Source: Psychroflexus salarius (lineage in GTDB: Bacteria; Bacteroidota; Bacteroidia; Flavobacteriales; Flavobacteriaceae). From it: DNA of 64,000 bases. Within the stretch, counting starts at the first letter, position 1. Each line of letters starts with the position of its first letter. The notes below the pieces were generated by a model. The model was not told where the DNA came from. It saw only the letters and a list, made by a program, of their open reading frames with translations, and did not search any database. Below, piece after piece: positions 1 to 10,404 of the stretch. The DNA lies in the NCBI RefSeq assembly GCF_900129035.1, contig NZ_FQTW01000004.1, positions 62,001 through 126,000 on the forward strand. Direction: 5' to 3'. The translations under genes and the position numbers were made by a program.

Positions 1-1616
1 GCTTCAATTTGATTAGCAGCTTTCAAACGAGACAATTGAGCGCCTAGGTTGAAGCCTATAGCATCTATAGCTATTTCATCTTGAATAAGTTTACATTTTA
101 AGTGTTTATGTTCAGCACCGACAGTTTTAGCATATTGATCGAGCTTCAAATTTTTGGCGTAGAATGTTGGCTTCATGTTACCTGGGCCAAATGGTGCAAA
201 TTGTTTTAAGATACGAATGAGTTTAAAATTAATTGCATTGAGTTTAATTTCTTGTTCAAAATTAATTTCTGGTGTTAATAAATTTTTGTCTATTGTAGAC
301 TTAACAACAGCTTCAAACTTCTGCTTAAAGTTTTGGTAATTATCTTGTTTTAAGGTTAAACCAGCGGCGTATTTATGTCCGCCAAATTGTTCTATAAACT
401 CGTCACACTGCTCCAAAGCATTATAAACATCGAAGCCAGAAACACTTCTAGCTGAAGCCGCTAACTTATCGCCACTTTTTGTAAAAACTAGGGTTGGACG
501 ATAATAAGTCTCTGTGAGCCTGGATGCCACAATCCCAATTACGCCTTTATGCCAGTTATCTTGATAAACAACACTTGTAAAGTTATTTGTTTCTTTATTG
601 GCTTCAATTTGCGCTAGTGCTTCAATAGTTGTTTGCCGATCTTCAGTTTGTCTATTGGTATTGTATTCTTCAATTTTAAGTGCTTGCTCCCTAGCCTTTT
701 CTTCGTCCTTTTCACCTAATAATTCAACAGCATGCAAGCCGTGTTTCATTCGACCAGCAGCATTAATTCTTGGACCAACACCAAATACTAAATCTGTTAT
801 TGAAAAGTTTTTTTTATCATTTTGACCTAATAGCGCTTTAATACCAATTCGTTTACGAGCATTAACTAACATGAGACCATAGAAGCATAAAATACGGTTT
901 TCTCCAGTAATTGGAACAATATCTGAACCTATAGCAATGGCTACTAAATCAAGGTATTTATATATTTTTCGCTCACTTAATTGGCGTTGTTTTTGTAAAG
1001 CTTGAATTAATTTAAATCCTACGCCGCAACCACATAACTCTTTATAAGGGTATTGACAATCGTTTCGTTTAGGGTCAAGAACGGCTACCGCATTTGGGAT
1101 GTTTTTTCCTGGTCTGTGATGATCACAAATAATAAAATCGATGCCTTTCTCTTTAGCATATTTTACTTTATCTACTGCTTTAATTCCACAGTCTAAAGCA
1201 ATAATTAAAGTGATAGAGTTATCACTTGCATAGTCAATACCTTGATAAGAAACGCCATAACCTTCTTTATAACGATCAGGTATGTAAGCTGTAACATTAG
1301 GGTAAGTCTCTGTTAGATATTCATACATTAAAGTTACCGAAGTAGTGCCGTCTACATCATAATCTCCATAAACCAGAATATTTTCATTTTTTGATATGGC
1401 AAGTTCAATACGCTCTACTGCGTTTAACATGTCTTGCATTAAAAATGGATCGTGAAGTTGAGTTAAATCTGGACGAAAAAAGGATTTAGCTTGATTAAAG
1501 GTTGAAATACCTCTATTTATAAGTAATTGAGCTATTTCAGCTTGAACACCCAATTCTTGGGCTAATTTCTCGCAGAGTTTTGGGTTTTGGGTTTGGTGTA
1601 ATGTCCATCTTTTCAT
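1..1616 (-). CDS. recJ: Single-stranded-DNA-specific exonuclease RecJ (C-terminus cut by window edge)
   Basis: RecJ degrades single-stranded DNA 5' to 3' in recombinational and mismatch repair. Translating the minus strand from the ATG at 1616 gives an open frame to the window edge, about 538 codons without a stop. The N-terminal half has the DHH phosphoesterase motifs: GDYDVDGT near 1345-1375 and CDHH near 1120-1140, followed by a CGCGVGFK stretch. The frame then runs through the DHHA1 region (QFGGHKYAAGL) into the OB-like domain. RecJ is usually 560-580 residues, so only the last few dozen residues are missing. The start lies one base after the stop of the upstream nuclease gene, so the two are probably co-transcribed. 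The family call is secure. Confidence 0.95.
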   Translation of the reverse strand, partial: MKRWTLHQTQNPKLCEKLAQELGVQAEIAQLLINRGISTFNQAKSFFRPDLTQLHDPFLMQDMLNAVERIELAISKNENILVYGDYDVDGTTSVTLMYEYLTETYPNVTAYIPDRYKEGYGVSYQGIDYASDNSITLIIALDCGIKAVDKVKYAKEKGIDFIICDHHRPGKNIPNAVAVLDPKRNDCQYPYKELCGCGVGFKLIQALQKQRQLSERKIYKYLDLVAIAIGSDIVPITGENRILCFYGLMLVNARKRIGIKALLGQNDKKNFSITDLVFGVGPRINAAGRMKHGLHAVELLGEKDEEKAREQALKIEEYNTNRQTEDRQTTIEALAQIEANKETNNFTSVVYQDNWHKGVIGIVASRLTETYYRPTLVFTKSGDKLAASARSVSGFDVYNALEQCDEFIEQFGGHKYAAGLTLKQDNYQNFKQKFEAVVKSTIDKNLLTPEINFEQEIKLNAINFKLIRILKQFAPFGPGNMKPTFYAKNLKLDQYAKTVGAEHKHLKCKLIQDEIAIDAIGFNLGAQLSRLKAANQIE

Positions 1617-1617
1617 C

Positions 1618-4320
1618 TTAGACCTTTTTTTCTAAAAACGGTATTTCGGGGTTTAGTATTTCAGATATAAGTTGATCGAGTTCCTGCTTAAACTGTTCCA
1701 AAACTTGAACTGAAATATCAGGATTTCCTTTAGTTTTATTGTATTTAAGCTGAAACTTCAAAAAACCTGCATTTAAATTTTTAAATGAAATAATACCTGC
1801 GTTAAGCGGGAACGAAACTTCATCTTCTGCTAATAAAGTATAAAATAAAACCTGAAAAGCCTTACTGTATTTATAATTGCTTGTGAAACCTTCCCAATCT
1901 TGCTCAGCTTTTAAATGTAAAGGTTCTACTCTGCCAGTTTTATAATCTAAAATACGATATTTTCCGTTGATTTGATCAATACGGTCTACAGTTCCTTTTA
2001 ATTTAATTCTTTGTCCTGATTTGAGTTGAAAAGACTTAGTCTTGGTTGATTCAACTTTTATTAATTTAACATCTTGAGTTTTTACCATTGATAGTTCAAG
2101 ATGCAAAAAGCGTTTAGTTTGTTGCTTGGCAATTTCAAAAATGAGTCTGTTTTGGCCCTGTTTTATAGCGTTAATATCAAATTGTTCCGAAAATTGCTGA
2201 GTTAAAATAGACTCATAAATATTTAGGAACTCTTTAATATCTTTAACTGTAATTGGCTTACCAATATGATTTTCATAGAGTTTTTCTAAAGTGTTGTGAA
2301 CAATAGTACCATGTGTTTTGTAAGAAACTTCTTCTTCAATTTCATTTTGGTCCTTAACGCCTAAAAGGTAACGCTTGTAAAAATCTATTGGGTTTCTTAT
2401 GTAAGTAGTCAAAGCTGAAGGTGAAATCCCGCTATTAAATAGTCGGTTTAATTCTTCCATCATTTCTGATGTCTTTTGAACTTCTTGCAAGCTGTTTACT
2501 TGCATAGTTGCATCAGCAGATACACTATACTTTTTAATAGTATGCTTAGGTTGTTTAAAAACCTCAAGTTGAGTTACAAATCTGCTTTGTTCGGCTTTTT
2601 GCATACCTTCAGCCTCTACGTTAAAAAGTAAATGCGCTGTTTTAGCACGTTGCAATAATCTGAAAAAATGATAGGCATAGACATTGTCTTTTTCAGTATA
2701 AGTTGGCAAACCATAATTTAGTTTTAGATCGAATGGCAAATATGAATTTTGAGATTTTCCAGACGGTAAAACACCTTCATTAATACCGGTTAATATTATG
2801 GTTTCAAAATCTAGTACTCGCGTCTCTAGCATACCTAAAATCTGAAATCCTTTGTCTGCTGTACCTTTGAAGTCAAGATTTTTCTTGGCTAATATGGATT
2901 GGTATAAACTTTTGAAGCTTTTAAATGAAATTTTAAAGTTATAAGTTGAAAATAGCAATTGAATTTCTTCGAAAACACTTTCAAATTCTTGAAGTAAAAA
3001 TTGCATACGCTTGCTTAAGCTATTATGCTTCAATAAAAAGGAAATCAGACCTAAATTAGACTCTAAAAAGTGTCGTACATCGGTTGAAGTATTTAGGCTT
3101 AGTGTTATTACCTGATAGAAATCATCTGAAAGTTTTAGCTTTTTTGCCAGCTCGGCAACTTCAACTTGTAATAAATTTTGATCTAAAATATATTTGTTAA
3201 CCTTAGAAACTTCAGTAGGATAAAGCTGTTTTATGAGATTATGATTTATAATTTTCAATAAATCTTTATGATACAAATACTCGTTAGAATTGAGCTGTAA
3301 AGCAATTAAATCATCAAAAAATGGACTTAAAATTGACTTAGATAAGTGTAAGCCCATTGTAATATTTGCTTGCTCAATTGTATTTGGCAGCGCATTGATT
3401 ATGGGTTGTAATAAACTTTCATCACCTAAAACCAAGGCAGTATTTTGGAGTTTCTTGGGCGGTATTTTTGATAAAATTTGAGCAACAGCTTTGGCTTGAC
3501 CAATTTGTTTTGAAACTTGATATATATTGATAGCTTTAGCTTCTGTAAAGCTTCGATTTGTTGGTTGAATAGGTGTTTTATTATAATATGGCCAACTGTT
3601 GTAAGACCTTATGAACTCAGCTGACTTATGATTTTGTAATAGGTAAGCATCAATATCCCAAAAAGCTGTGGCATTACCTGAATTAAGTAGCATTTTAAAA
3701 ATATCAATTTCGCAAGTGTTAAGCGCATTAAAACCTATTAAAATAAAATGATTTTGTGTATGCTCTAAATAATGGGTACAATTAGATTTTGCCAATTTGT
3801 AAGCTAAACCTTGATAAGCCTTAGATTGATTTTGCAAATGGGCTGTAAAAGCAGAATAATATTGGGGTAACTGCTCCCAAAATTTTAGATATTTTTTTAC
3901 TAAATCTGACTTGTTTTTTGCATTAGACCAGTGTTCAATATCTTTTATATCACTTAAATGTTTAAATAACTTTTGAGCATTAATGTCATATCGGTCAATC
4001 TCGTTAAAATCATGAATCAATGTTTCAGCCCAGCTATAAAAGTTTTCAAAGCTTTCAGCTTGATCTTTATTAGTAACAGATAGATAAGCTTGATAAAACT
4101 GAAATATGCTTTCTGTATGATCTATGATTTCAACCTCAGCCAAGTTAGCTATAAAGCTTTCTATGCTTATAAATTCAGGTAGAATCACAGGTAAATCTAA
4201 TTTAGCAACCAGTTTTTTTTTACATAGATTAGCTGCTCTTTTACTAGGAAAAATAAGGGTTGTATGACTTAAGTCTTGAGTAGTAATTGATTCTACAACT
4301 TGATCTAAAAAGGTATTCAT
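1618..4320 (-). CDS. PD-(D/E)XK nuclease family protein, AddB-like
   Basis: 900 residues. The N-terminus (residues about 20-40, LIFPSKRAANL) resembles the degenerate nucleotide-binding region of AddB/RexB-type inactivated helicases. The C-terminus is a RecB-family nuclease domain, with a conserved YIRNPIDFYKRYLLG stretch, VHNTLEKLYE, and the catalytic D-x-K in ILDYKTG about 90 residues from the end. By family it should partner the AddA-like helicase-nuclease at 7166-10252 in processing double-strand breaks for RecA loading. The four cysteines that hold an iron-sulfur cluster in Firmicute AddB are not seen: Asn replaces Cys in YIRNP and no Cys follows the nuclease motif. It is followed one base later by recJ. 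The AddB role is inferred from domain order and the nearby AddA. Confidence 0.85.
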   Translation of the reverse strand: MNTFLDQVVESITTQDLSHTTLIFPSKRAANLCKKKLVAKLDLPVILPEFISIESFIANLAEVEIIDHTESIFQFYQAYLSVTNKDQAESFENFYSWAETLIHDFNEIDRYDINAQKLFKHLSDIKDIEHWSNAKNKSDLVKKYLKFWEQLPQYYSAFTAHLQNQSKAYQGLAYKLAKSNCTHYLEHTQNHFILIGFNALNTCEIDIFKMLLNSGNATAFWDIDAYLLQNHKSAEFIRSYNSWPYYNKTPIQPTNRSFTEAKAINIYQVSKQIGQAKAVAQILSKIPPKKLQNTALVLGDESLLQPIINALPNTIEQANITMGLHLSKSILSPFFDDLIALQLNSNEYLYHKDLLKIINHNLIKQLYPTEVSKVNKYILDQNLLQVEVAELAKKLKLSDDFYQVITLSLNTSTDVRHFLESNLGLISFLLKHNSLSKRMQFLLQEFESVFEEIQLLFSTYNFKISFKSFKSLYQSILAKKNLDFKGTADKGFQILGMLETRVLDFETIILTGINEGVLPSGKSQNSYLPFDLKLNYGLPTYTEKDNVYAYHFFRLLQRAKTAHLLFNVEAEGMQKAEQSRFVTQLEVFKQPKHTIKKYSVSADATMQVNSLQEVQKTSEMMEELNRLFNSGISPSALTTYIRNPIDFYKRYLLGVKDQNEIEEEVSYKTHGTIVHNTLEKLYENHIGKPITVKDIKEFLNIYESILTQQFSEQFDINAIKQGQNRLIFEIAKQQTKRFLHLELSMVKTQDVKLIKVESTKTKSFQLKSGQRIKLKGTVDRIDQINGKYRILDYKTGRVEPLHLKAEQDWEGFTSNYKYSKAFQVLFYTLLAEDEVSFPLNAGIISFKNLNAGFLKFQLKYNKTKGNPDISVQVLEQFKQELDQLISEILNPEIPFLEKKV

Positions 4321-4433
4321 TTAATGGTATTGATAATATTAAAATGCTGTTGTTGAATTTAAGCTCGAAGTTAATAAAACCTATCTTTAAAATTACATAA
4401 TTTAAGTTAGACCATCTAAATTTTTGACATAAA

Positions 4434-4460
4434 AAAACCACCTCGTCTTGAGGTGGTTTT
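4434..4460 (-). terminator. Rho-independent terminator after ompA
   Basis: A perfect 11-bp stem (AAAACCACCTC / GAGGTGGTTTT) encloses a 5-nt loop, with a run of A on the plus strand at 4431-4437 that reads as a U-tract for minus-strand transcription. It lies 24 bases past the stop codon of the OmpA gene and upstream of the AddB-like gene. Confidence 0.85.
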
Positions 4461-4483
4461 ATAAAATTGATTAAGAGTTTTAA

Positions 4484-5857
4484 CTATTTAACTAAGTTAA
4501 TTTCAACTCTTCTGTTTTCAGCTCTTCCTTTTCTTGTATTGTTAGAAGAAACTGGTTGAGTTTCACCATAACCTTTAGAAGAAAGTCTAAATGCATCTAC
4601 ACCGTTTTCAACTAAATAATTTTTAACTGAAAGTGCGCGAGCTTCAGAAAGTTCCATATTATTTTTAGCACTACCAACGCTATCAGTGTGGCCTTCTACT
4701 GTAAACTTAGCATTTGGATATTCATCTAAAATTGCTAAAATAGCTGTAAGCGCCTCTTCAGATTGCTTAGTAATAGTTGTTTTACCAGTTGCAAAATTGA
4801 TTGTTTTAGCGTAATCGTTTAATTCTTTTTGAACTTCTTCAGTAACCTCAGGGCAACCATTATTAGAAGATGTTCCTTCAACTTCAGGACACATATCGTC
4901 TTTGTCTAAAACGCCATCTCCATCAGTATCTGGCCAAGGGCAACCATTATTAGCTTTAGGACCTTTTTCATTAGGACACTCATCATTTTTATCAGCAATC
5001 ATATCACCATCAGCATCTGGGCAACCGTTTAAAGCTTCAGAACCTGCATCGTTTGGACATTCATCCATTGGATCAGCGATACCATCACCGTCAGAATCAG
5101 CACAACCATTAAATTCTGCTACACCTGGTGTATTTGGACACTTATCTTCTTTATCTTGGATTCCATCTGCATCTGAATCTGGACAACCATTAAAGTCTTT
5201 AAGACCTGGAGTAGTTGGGCACTCGTCATATTTATCATAAATACCATCATCATCAGTATCTTTACCACCGAAAGCGACTTTTAAACCTACAGAATGTTGA
5301 AATAAATCCATTCCTGAATTTTCAAAAGCTGTTTGATACATCGATTCAGCTGTAATAGCTACTTTATCAGATAACCAGAAGTTAGTTCCAATTCCAGTGT
5401 TAAAGGTTGCTTCACCGTTACCATCAATCCAGTAGTAACCAGCACCAACACCTAAATAAGGATCAAACCAATCTTGGCCTTTGATAATTTCTTTAAAGCT
5501 ATATTGTACATTACCGTTAAAAGATAAAAACGATAAATCGTCTGCAGGAACGTCTCCTATTTTATCAATTTGGTTTATCGAACCATTTAATTCAAGAATA
5601 AAACCATCACCTAAATATTTACCAACAGTAAGTTTTGAAAATGAAGGGATATAATTCCAGTGATCTGTTAAGTTATAAAACTCATCTAAGAAGTTTTCAC
5701 TAGACATAGTCCCTTCACCCATTCCATTTCCGGTAGGATAAAAATCAACAGCATTAGTACCTATACTAATCGCCCATGGATTATCTTTTGTCTGTGCTTG
5801 TACTGTAACACCAATAGCAAGTAATAGGATTAGTGCTAGTTTGTTTAAGTGTTTCAT
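4484..5857 (-). CDS. OmpA family outer membrane protein with thrombospondin type 3 repeats
   Basis: 457 residues. It starts with a Sec signal peptide ([22 protein letters not shown]), then an approximately 180-residue region with alternating beta strands, probably an outer-membrane barrel. Five Asp-rich thrombospondin type 3 repeats (DxDxDGIxDxxDxCP...NGCP, residues about 200-340) should bind calcium. The C-terminal OmpA domain (about 345-457) carries the peptidoglycan-binding motif [11 protein letters not shown]...LSEARA and ends in RRVEINLVK. The likely role is to tether the outer membrane to peptidoglycan, as for other Bacteroidota OmpA proteins of this layout. It looks monocistronic, with a well-matched promoter at 5888-5917 and a strong terminator at 4434-4460. 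Confidence 0.93.
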   Translation of the reverse strand: MKHLNKLALILLLAIGVTVQAQTKDNPWAISIGTNAVDFYPTGNGMGEGTMSSENFLDEFYNLTDHWNYIPSFSKLTVGKYLGDGFILELNGSINQIDKIGDVPADDLSFLSFNGNVQYSFKEIIKGQDWFDPYLGVGAGYYWIDGNGEATFNTGIGTNFWLSDKVAITAESMYQTAFENSGMDLFQHSVGLKVAFGGKDTDDDGIYDKYDECPTTPGLKDFNGCPDSDADGIQDKEDKCPNTPGVAEFNGCADSDGDGIADPMDECPNDAGSEALNGCPDADGDMIADKNDECPNEKGPKANNGCPWPDTDGDGVLDKDDMCPEVEGTSSNNGCPEVTEEVQKELNDYAKTINFATGKTTITKQSEEALTAILAILDEYPNAKFTVEGHTDSVGSAKNNMELSEARALSVKNYLVENGVDAFRLSSKGYGETQPVSSNNTRKGRAENRRVEINLVK

Positions 5858-5887
5858 AATTATTTCAATTAATTAATATTTAATTTG

Positions 5888-5917
5888 CAAATGTAGGTTA
5901 TTCAGTTGTTTTAACAA
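5888..5917 (-). promoter_or_regulatory. Bacteroidota-type promoter for ompA (TTG-19-TACATTTG)
   Basis: On the minus strand TTG (5917-5915) is followed after 19 bases by TACATTTG (5895-5888). This matches the Flavobacterium consensus TTG (-33) and TAnnTTTG (-7). It sits 30 bases upstream of the ompA start codon. It is one of the two best promoter matches in the window. Confidence 0.7.
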
Positions 5918-5945
5918 ATTTATTTTGAAATTTATAACAATGCGA

Positions 5946-7145
5946 TTATTCGATAACATTAAGCTGCTTTCCAACTTTAATGAATGCATTTATTGCTTTA
6001 TCTAATTGCTGTTGCTCGTGAGCAGCCGAAAGCTGTACCCGTATCCTTGCTTTATCCTTAGGCACTACAGGATAAAAGAAACCAATTACATAAATACCTT
6101 CTTCGAGAAGCAGTTTTGCCATTTCTTGTGATAGCTTTGCATCATACAACATTACCGGAACAATTGCTGATTCGCCATCTATAATATCAAAACCAGCTTT
6201 TTGAAGTCCTTTTTTAAAGTAACTTGTATTTGCCGTAAGTTTTTGACGTAATGTATTATCGTTTTCTAATAAATCAAATACTTTAATTGAAGCGCCAACA
6301 ATTGAAGGCGCTAAGGAATTTGAAAATAAATATGGTCTTGAACGCTGACGCAACAACTCAATAATTTCTTTCTTAGCTGTTGTGTAGCCACCCATGGCAC
6401 CACCTAAAGATTTACCTAATGTCCCTGTAATAATATCTACACGGCCTAAAACTCCTTTTTCTTCAAGTGTTCCAATACCTTTTTCACCTATAAAACCGGT
6501 GGCATGGCATTCATCAATCATTACTAAAGCTTGATATTGATCAGCTAAATCGCAAATTTGATCAAGTGGCGCTACTAAACCGTCCATTGAAAAGACACCA
6601 TCGGTGACAATTAAAATATTACGCGCCCCATTTTCTTTAGCTGCTTTTAATTGCTGTTCTAAATCTGCCATATCGCCATTTTGGTAGCGGTATCGCGCTG
6701 CTTTGCAAAGACGCACGCCGTCAATAATTGAAGCATGGTTAAGAGAATCAGAAACAATAGCATCTTCTTTGCCTAAAAGTGGCTCAAAAATACCGCCATT
6801 AGCATCAAAACAAGCGGCATATAAGATGGTATCTTCTGTGTTGTAAAATTTAGCAATTCGTGCTTCTAATTCTTTATGAATATCTTGTGTACCACATATA
6901 AAACGTACACTTGACATCCCAAACCCATGAGAATCTAAAGTATCTTTGGCGGCTTGAACAACCTCTGGGTGCGATGATAATCCTAAGTAATTATTAGCAC
7001 AAAAATTAAGCACCTTTTTTCCAGTATCTAAAGTAATTTCAGGCCCTTGTGGCGAGGTAATTATTCGCTCATCTTTAAACAAGCCATCATCTTTTATATT
7101 GTGAATCTCTTGCTCTAATTGTTCTTTTAATTGTTCTGAATACAT
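5946..7145 (-). CDS. kbl: Glycine C-acetyltransferase (2-amino-3-ketobutyrate CoA ligase)
   Basis: 399 residues, the usual length for Kbl. This PLP enzyme cleaves 2-amino-3-ketobutyrate with CoA to glycine and acetyl-CoA, the second step of threonine degradation. Signs of the alpha-oxoamine synthase family are [10 protein letters not shown] near residue 50, CFDANGG near 112, [10 protein letters not shown] near 134, [10 protein letters not shown] near 211, and the PLP-lysine motif [10 protein letters not shown] with Lys245. Kbl is preferred over KAS-type relatives such as BioF or HemA(ALAS) because of the close match in length and in the [12 protein letters not shown] and TDGVFSMDG segments. 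No threonine dehydrogenase gene is adjacent. It lies 20 bases after the AddA-like gene on the same strand. Confidence 0.93.
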   Translation of the reverse strand: MYSEQLKEQLEQEIHNIKDDGLFKDERIITSPQGPEITLDTGKKVLNFCANNYLGLSSHPEVVQAAKDTLDSHGFGMSSVRFICGTQDIHKELEARIAKFYNTEDTILYAACFDANGGIFEPLLGKEDAIVSDSLNHASIIDGVRLCKAARYRYQNGDMADLEQQLKAAKENGARNILIVTDGVFSMDGLVAPLDQICDLADQYQALVMIDECHATGFIGEKGIGTLEEKGVLGRVDIITGTLGKSLGGAMGGYTTAKKEIIELLRQRSRPYLFSNSLAPSIVGASIKVFDLLENDNTLRQKLTANTSYFKKGLQKAGFDIIDGESAIVPVMLYDAKLSQEMAKLLLEEGIYVIGFFYPVVPKDKARIRVQLSAAHEQQQLDKAINAFIKVGKQLNVIE

Positions 7146-7165
7146 AACTCAATTTTTTTACAAAT

Positions 7166-10100
7166 CTACAAATTTATCAACTCAATCTGGTCTGAAATAT
7201 AGACCAAGATTAAAGCTGAGACTTTATAATTCATCGATTCGAAAATCGTGGCATATTGTTTTAGCTGTTGTTCATGCTGCTTACTTTTATCACCTGTTTT
7301 ATAATCAATAATAGCTACTTGATTATCTTTAACACAAAACTTATCTGGCCTAAAAACTTCACCTTTATAAAAAATATCACGTTCATTAAAGCTTTGCCAT
7401 TCGGCGGAAAAATAAGGTGCTAAGTTAGGATGCTTCACAACTGCTTCAAGTTGTTGCTGAATAAATTTAAGGTCTAGATGGTCAGGATTTAAAGTTGAAG
7501 TGATTCGTTTTATATCGCTTTCAGTATAAATTTTAGCTAGTAAATCGTGCAGCATTAAGCCGTAACTAACCGCTTGATTTTTAGTGCTATGCTTAACCTC
7601 ATCAACTAGTTCAACCTCTAGTTTATCTTGACCAAAAAACTGAAGTTGAAACTGTTCTGAATCTTCTTCAGCTGAAGTTTGAGGAAGTGTTTCACCTATA
7701 AAATAATCATCATTTTCTCCTTGAATTCCTTCAACTTCAATATAGTTTTTAAATAAATTCGATATGGCCTTTGTATTGTGATCAGATTCATTTTTTGAAA
7801 AAATATGCAGTTCTTTTGATGCTCTTGTTAATGCAACGTACAATACATTTAAACAGTCAAGTTCTTTTTCATAGATTAAATTTTGGTAAGCTTTTTCGTA
7901 AAAGTCGAGACCTGAAATATTTCCTGGTGTTTTTATTAAACCAAACGGAATTTTAAACTTAGCATCAAGTGGTAACCACAGGTGAGATTTACCTATATCA
8001 TGGTATTTTTGGTTAGCAAAAGGGTAAATAATGACAGGAAATTCAAGGCCTTTACTTTTATGGATAGTCATAATATTTACCGCATTAAAACCCGATGATG
8101 TTGAAATGCTTCTTGAAGCAGATTTTAGCTCCCAATCACTTAAAAAAGTGGTTAAATCGTTATTTTTTTTCTCTCCAAACTGAAAAACCTCATCTAAAAA
8201 AAACTGAACATAAGCATTACCTTCAATATGTAGTGAACTTAAGCAATATTCTACGGCGTTGTACAAACCTAAACGCTGAAATTTTTGAATATCAAAACTG
8301 ATACCATAGTCACTTAACGCTTTTATAAACATCTTAAAATCAAGTTGCAACAAACTTTTATGCGTCTTAAAATCGAGCGTTTGAGATTGATTTAAGAAAT
8401 GATATTTTAAAAAGTTGTGTTTAGCTTCAAGATTTTCATGATCATTTAAATAATTTAAAAAGTTGGTTAATTCTTGTACTTGAGCATTTGCGCTAATAAG
8501 CAGAGTTTCAGAAGACATCACGTTAATATCTTGTGATTTTAAGTAATTTGCAATCGAGATCCCTTCATCTTTTTTCCTGACCAAAACACAAATTTCATTG
8601 AGTTTAAAGCCTTGTTCTATTTTCTCGGTAATACACTGGTAAACTTCAACAGGATAGATTTCAAGTTCATCAGCTTTTAATTTAGCATCTATAAACTTAA
8701 TTCTTACTAAACCTTTATTGTTTTTTTTGGGGACTTGCTTTAGCTTATCATCAGTGTAAATCTCATGAATTAGCGGACTCGACATTTGTGATTTTGCTAA
8801 TTCAAAAAAACGGTTGTTAAAGTTAACTATTGTTTTAGCGCTGCGATAATTAGAGCCTAAGGTTAGGGTTTCAGGTGGTATAGGAATGCTGGTTTCACCT
8901 TTAATCAAGTTCATAAATTGGTGTACATCACCACCTCGCCAAGCATAAATAGATTGTTTGGGGTCGCCTACTAAAGTTGCTGAGCCTTGTTCTTCGTTAA
9001 AACTGGTTCCTAGAGCATTTTCAACTAAAGGCGCTATATTTTGCCACTGCATAGTTGAGGTATCTTGAAACTCATCTATAAAATAGTGTTGAAATTTTTC
9101 ACCCAAACGTTCGTAAATAAATGGTGTTGGTTGATCTTTGATTTGCTCGTTAATTTTTTGATTAAAATCTGATATTAACAGCAGATTTTTTTCTTCTTTT
9201 AAAAGTTCTAGTTCAATTTTCACTAAATGGATAACAGATAGTTGTGTTATAGATTCACAAAGCTTTTCATTTACTCTAATTTGTGCACTTATTAATTTAC
9301 ACTGCTCGTAAGCTGCAACAATTTGTGGAGATAAATTTTCTAAAGTTGATTTAACACTATCTGGAGTTGTTTTATTGTAATAAGTTGATGGATCGTCAAT
9401 AGTCATCATCCAATCGGTCCCATCAATATTAAGTTTCTTTTGAGGACTGCCATTAATTATTTTTTCAAAAAATTTTGGTATTGAATTTCGTTTAAATTCA
9501 GCTCTAACATCATGCGCATCAAACACTGCTAATATTTGCTTGACTATTTCAATTTGCTGTGCTTCAAGTTCATTATTTTGAGATTCTAAATTTTGTTTTG
9601 TTTCAACAAAATCCTGAACTGAAAAGCTTTCTAAAGCTTCAATGTAAGGTAAATCATTTTCGCTTAAAATCAAACTTGCAGTTTCGAGGATATCTGATTT
9701 GATGTTTCCGCTTTTATCATCATTAACCATTTCAATCGTGTAATCAATAAGTAATTGCGTTAAAACCTCATCAGAACCAACACGGTTGATCAGTCGGTCA
9801 ACTGCTTCTGCAAGCAGTTCATTAGCTTCAAGTTCAACATCAAAATTAATTGATAAATTTAAATCTTTTGCAAATGTTCTAATTACTTTATGTGTAAATG
9901 CATCAATGGTAGAAACTTCGAAAGCCGCATAATGATCAAGTAAAAATCGCAGTATTTTTTCTGATTTAGATATAACTTCTTTAGGTTGAAGTGCTGTTTT
10001 TTTAACGACTTCTTTAAATAAATCTGAAGTTTCATCACCAATTTTATAAGCTGAAAACTCTTGTAAGCTGTTTAAAATTCGTGACTTCATTTCACCAACC

Positions 10101-10252
10101 GCTTTATTTGTAAATGTGATTGCTAAAATGTGCCTAAAACTGAATATGTTATTTGAAAGTAATAACTTAGATAAATAATTTAAACTGAGCGTAAAGGTTT
10201 TACCAGAACCAGCTGAAGCATTATAAATAGTAAAATTAGATTGTTTTTCCAT
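7166..10252 (-). CDS. UvrD-family helicase with C-terminal nuclease domain, AddA/RecB-like
   Basis: 1028 residues. Superfamily 1 helicase motifs appear in order: Walker A NASAGSGKT (residues 11-19), ITFTNKAVGEM (Ia), FIDEFQDTSTMQW (Walker B), LVGDPKQSIYAWRGG (III), NYRS (IV), MTIHKSKGLEFPVV-type V and LYVALTRA (VI). Near the C-terminus, IIDYKTGDKS is the D-x-K core of a RecB-type nuclease domain. This is the layout of AddA, the helicase-nuclease that resects double-strand ends. It is shorter than typical Firmicute AddA (about 1200 residues). The AddB-like partner is encoded 2.8 kb further along the same strand, past kbl and ompA. Annotation pipelines often call this gene simply UvrD-helicase domain-containing protein. 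Confidence 0.9.
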   Translation of the reverse strand: MEKQSNFTIYNASAGSGKTFTLSLNYLSKLLLSNNIFSFRHILAITFTNKAVGEMKSRILNSLQEFSAYKIGDETSDLFKEVVKKTALQPKEVISKSEKILRFLLDHYAAFEVSTIDAFTHKVIRTFAKDLNLSINFDVELEANELLAEAVDRLINRVGSDEVLTQLLIDYTIEMVNDDKSGNIKSDILETASLILSENDLPYIEALESFSVQDFVETKQNLESQNNELEAQQIEIVKQILAVFDAHDVRAEFKRNSIPKFFEKIINGSPQKKLNIDGTDWMMTIDDPSTYYNKTTPDSVKSTLENLSPQIVAAYEQCKLISAQIRVNEKLCESITQLSVIHLVKIELELLKEEKNLLLISDFNQKINEQIKDQPTPFIYERLGEKFQHYFIDEFQDTSTMQWQNIAPLVENALGTSFNEEQGSATLVGDPKQSIYAWRGGDVHQFMNLIKGETSIPIPPETLTLGSNYRSAKTIVNFNNRFFELAKSQMSSPLIHEIYTDDKLKQVPKKNNKGLVRIKFIDAKLKADELEIYPVEVYQCITEKIEQGFKLNEICVLVRKKDEGISIANYLKSQDINVMSSETLLISANAQVQELTNFLNYLNDHENLEAKHNFLKYHFLNQSQTLDFKTHKSLLQLDFKMFIKALSDYGISFDIQKFQRLGLYNAVEYCLSSLHIEGNAYVQFFLDEVFQFGEKKNNDLTTFLSDWELKSASRSISTSSGFNAVNIMTIHKSKGLEFPVIIYPFANQKYHDIGKSHLWLPLDAKFKIPFGLIKTPGNISGLDFYEKAYQNLIYEKELDCLNVLYVALTRASKELHIFSKNESDHNTKAISNLFKNYIEVEGIQGENDDYFIGETLPQTSAEEDSEQFQLQFFGQDKLEVELVDEVKHSTKNQAVSYGLMLHDLLAKIYTESDIKRITSTLNPDHLDLKFIQQQLEAVVKHPNLAPYFSAEWQSFNERDIFYKGEVFRPDKFCVKDNQVAIIDYKTGDKSKQHEQQLKQYATIFESMNYKVSALILVYISDQIELINL

Positions 10253-10365
10253 AAGCCCCTAAAGTACGATTTTTTTGCGCGAAAGCTATTAAATTTGAAA
10301 GACCAAGAGATTTGATTTTAAGTATTTTATAACACCAAAATATTTAATAAATGATGCAATCTACT

Positions 10366-10373
10366 TACATTTG
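10366..10373 (+). promoter_or_regulatory. Candidate -7 box of the superoxide dismutase gene
   Basis: TACATTTG matches the Bacteroidota -7 consensus TAnnTTTG, 31 bases before the start codon. No TTG is present at the usual -33 spacing, so support is only partial. Confidence 0.4.
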
Positions 10374-10404
10374 AATAAATCTAATTAATAATAAAACAAA
10401 AATT

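Noticed and set aside
4902-5240. Open frame of about 110 codons on the plus strand with periodic Ser/Pro repeats
   Set aside because: It is antisense to the thrombospondin type 3 repeats of the OmpA protein. The periodicity comes from the Asp-rich calcium repeats on the other strand.
4860-5260. Regular DNA periodicity that could suggest a CRISPR array or tandem repeat
   Set aside because: The units are imperfect, multiples of three, in frame, and encode the calcium-binding repeats of OmpA. No constant repeat with variable spacers exists.
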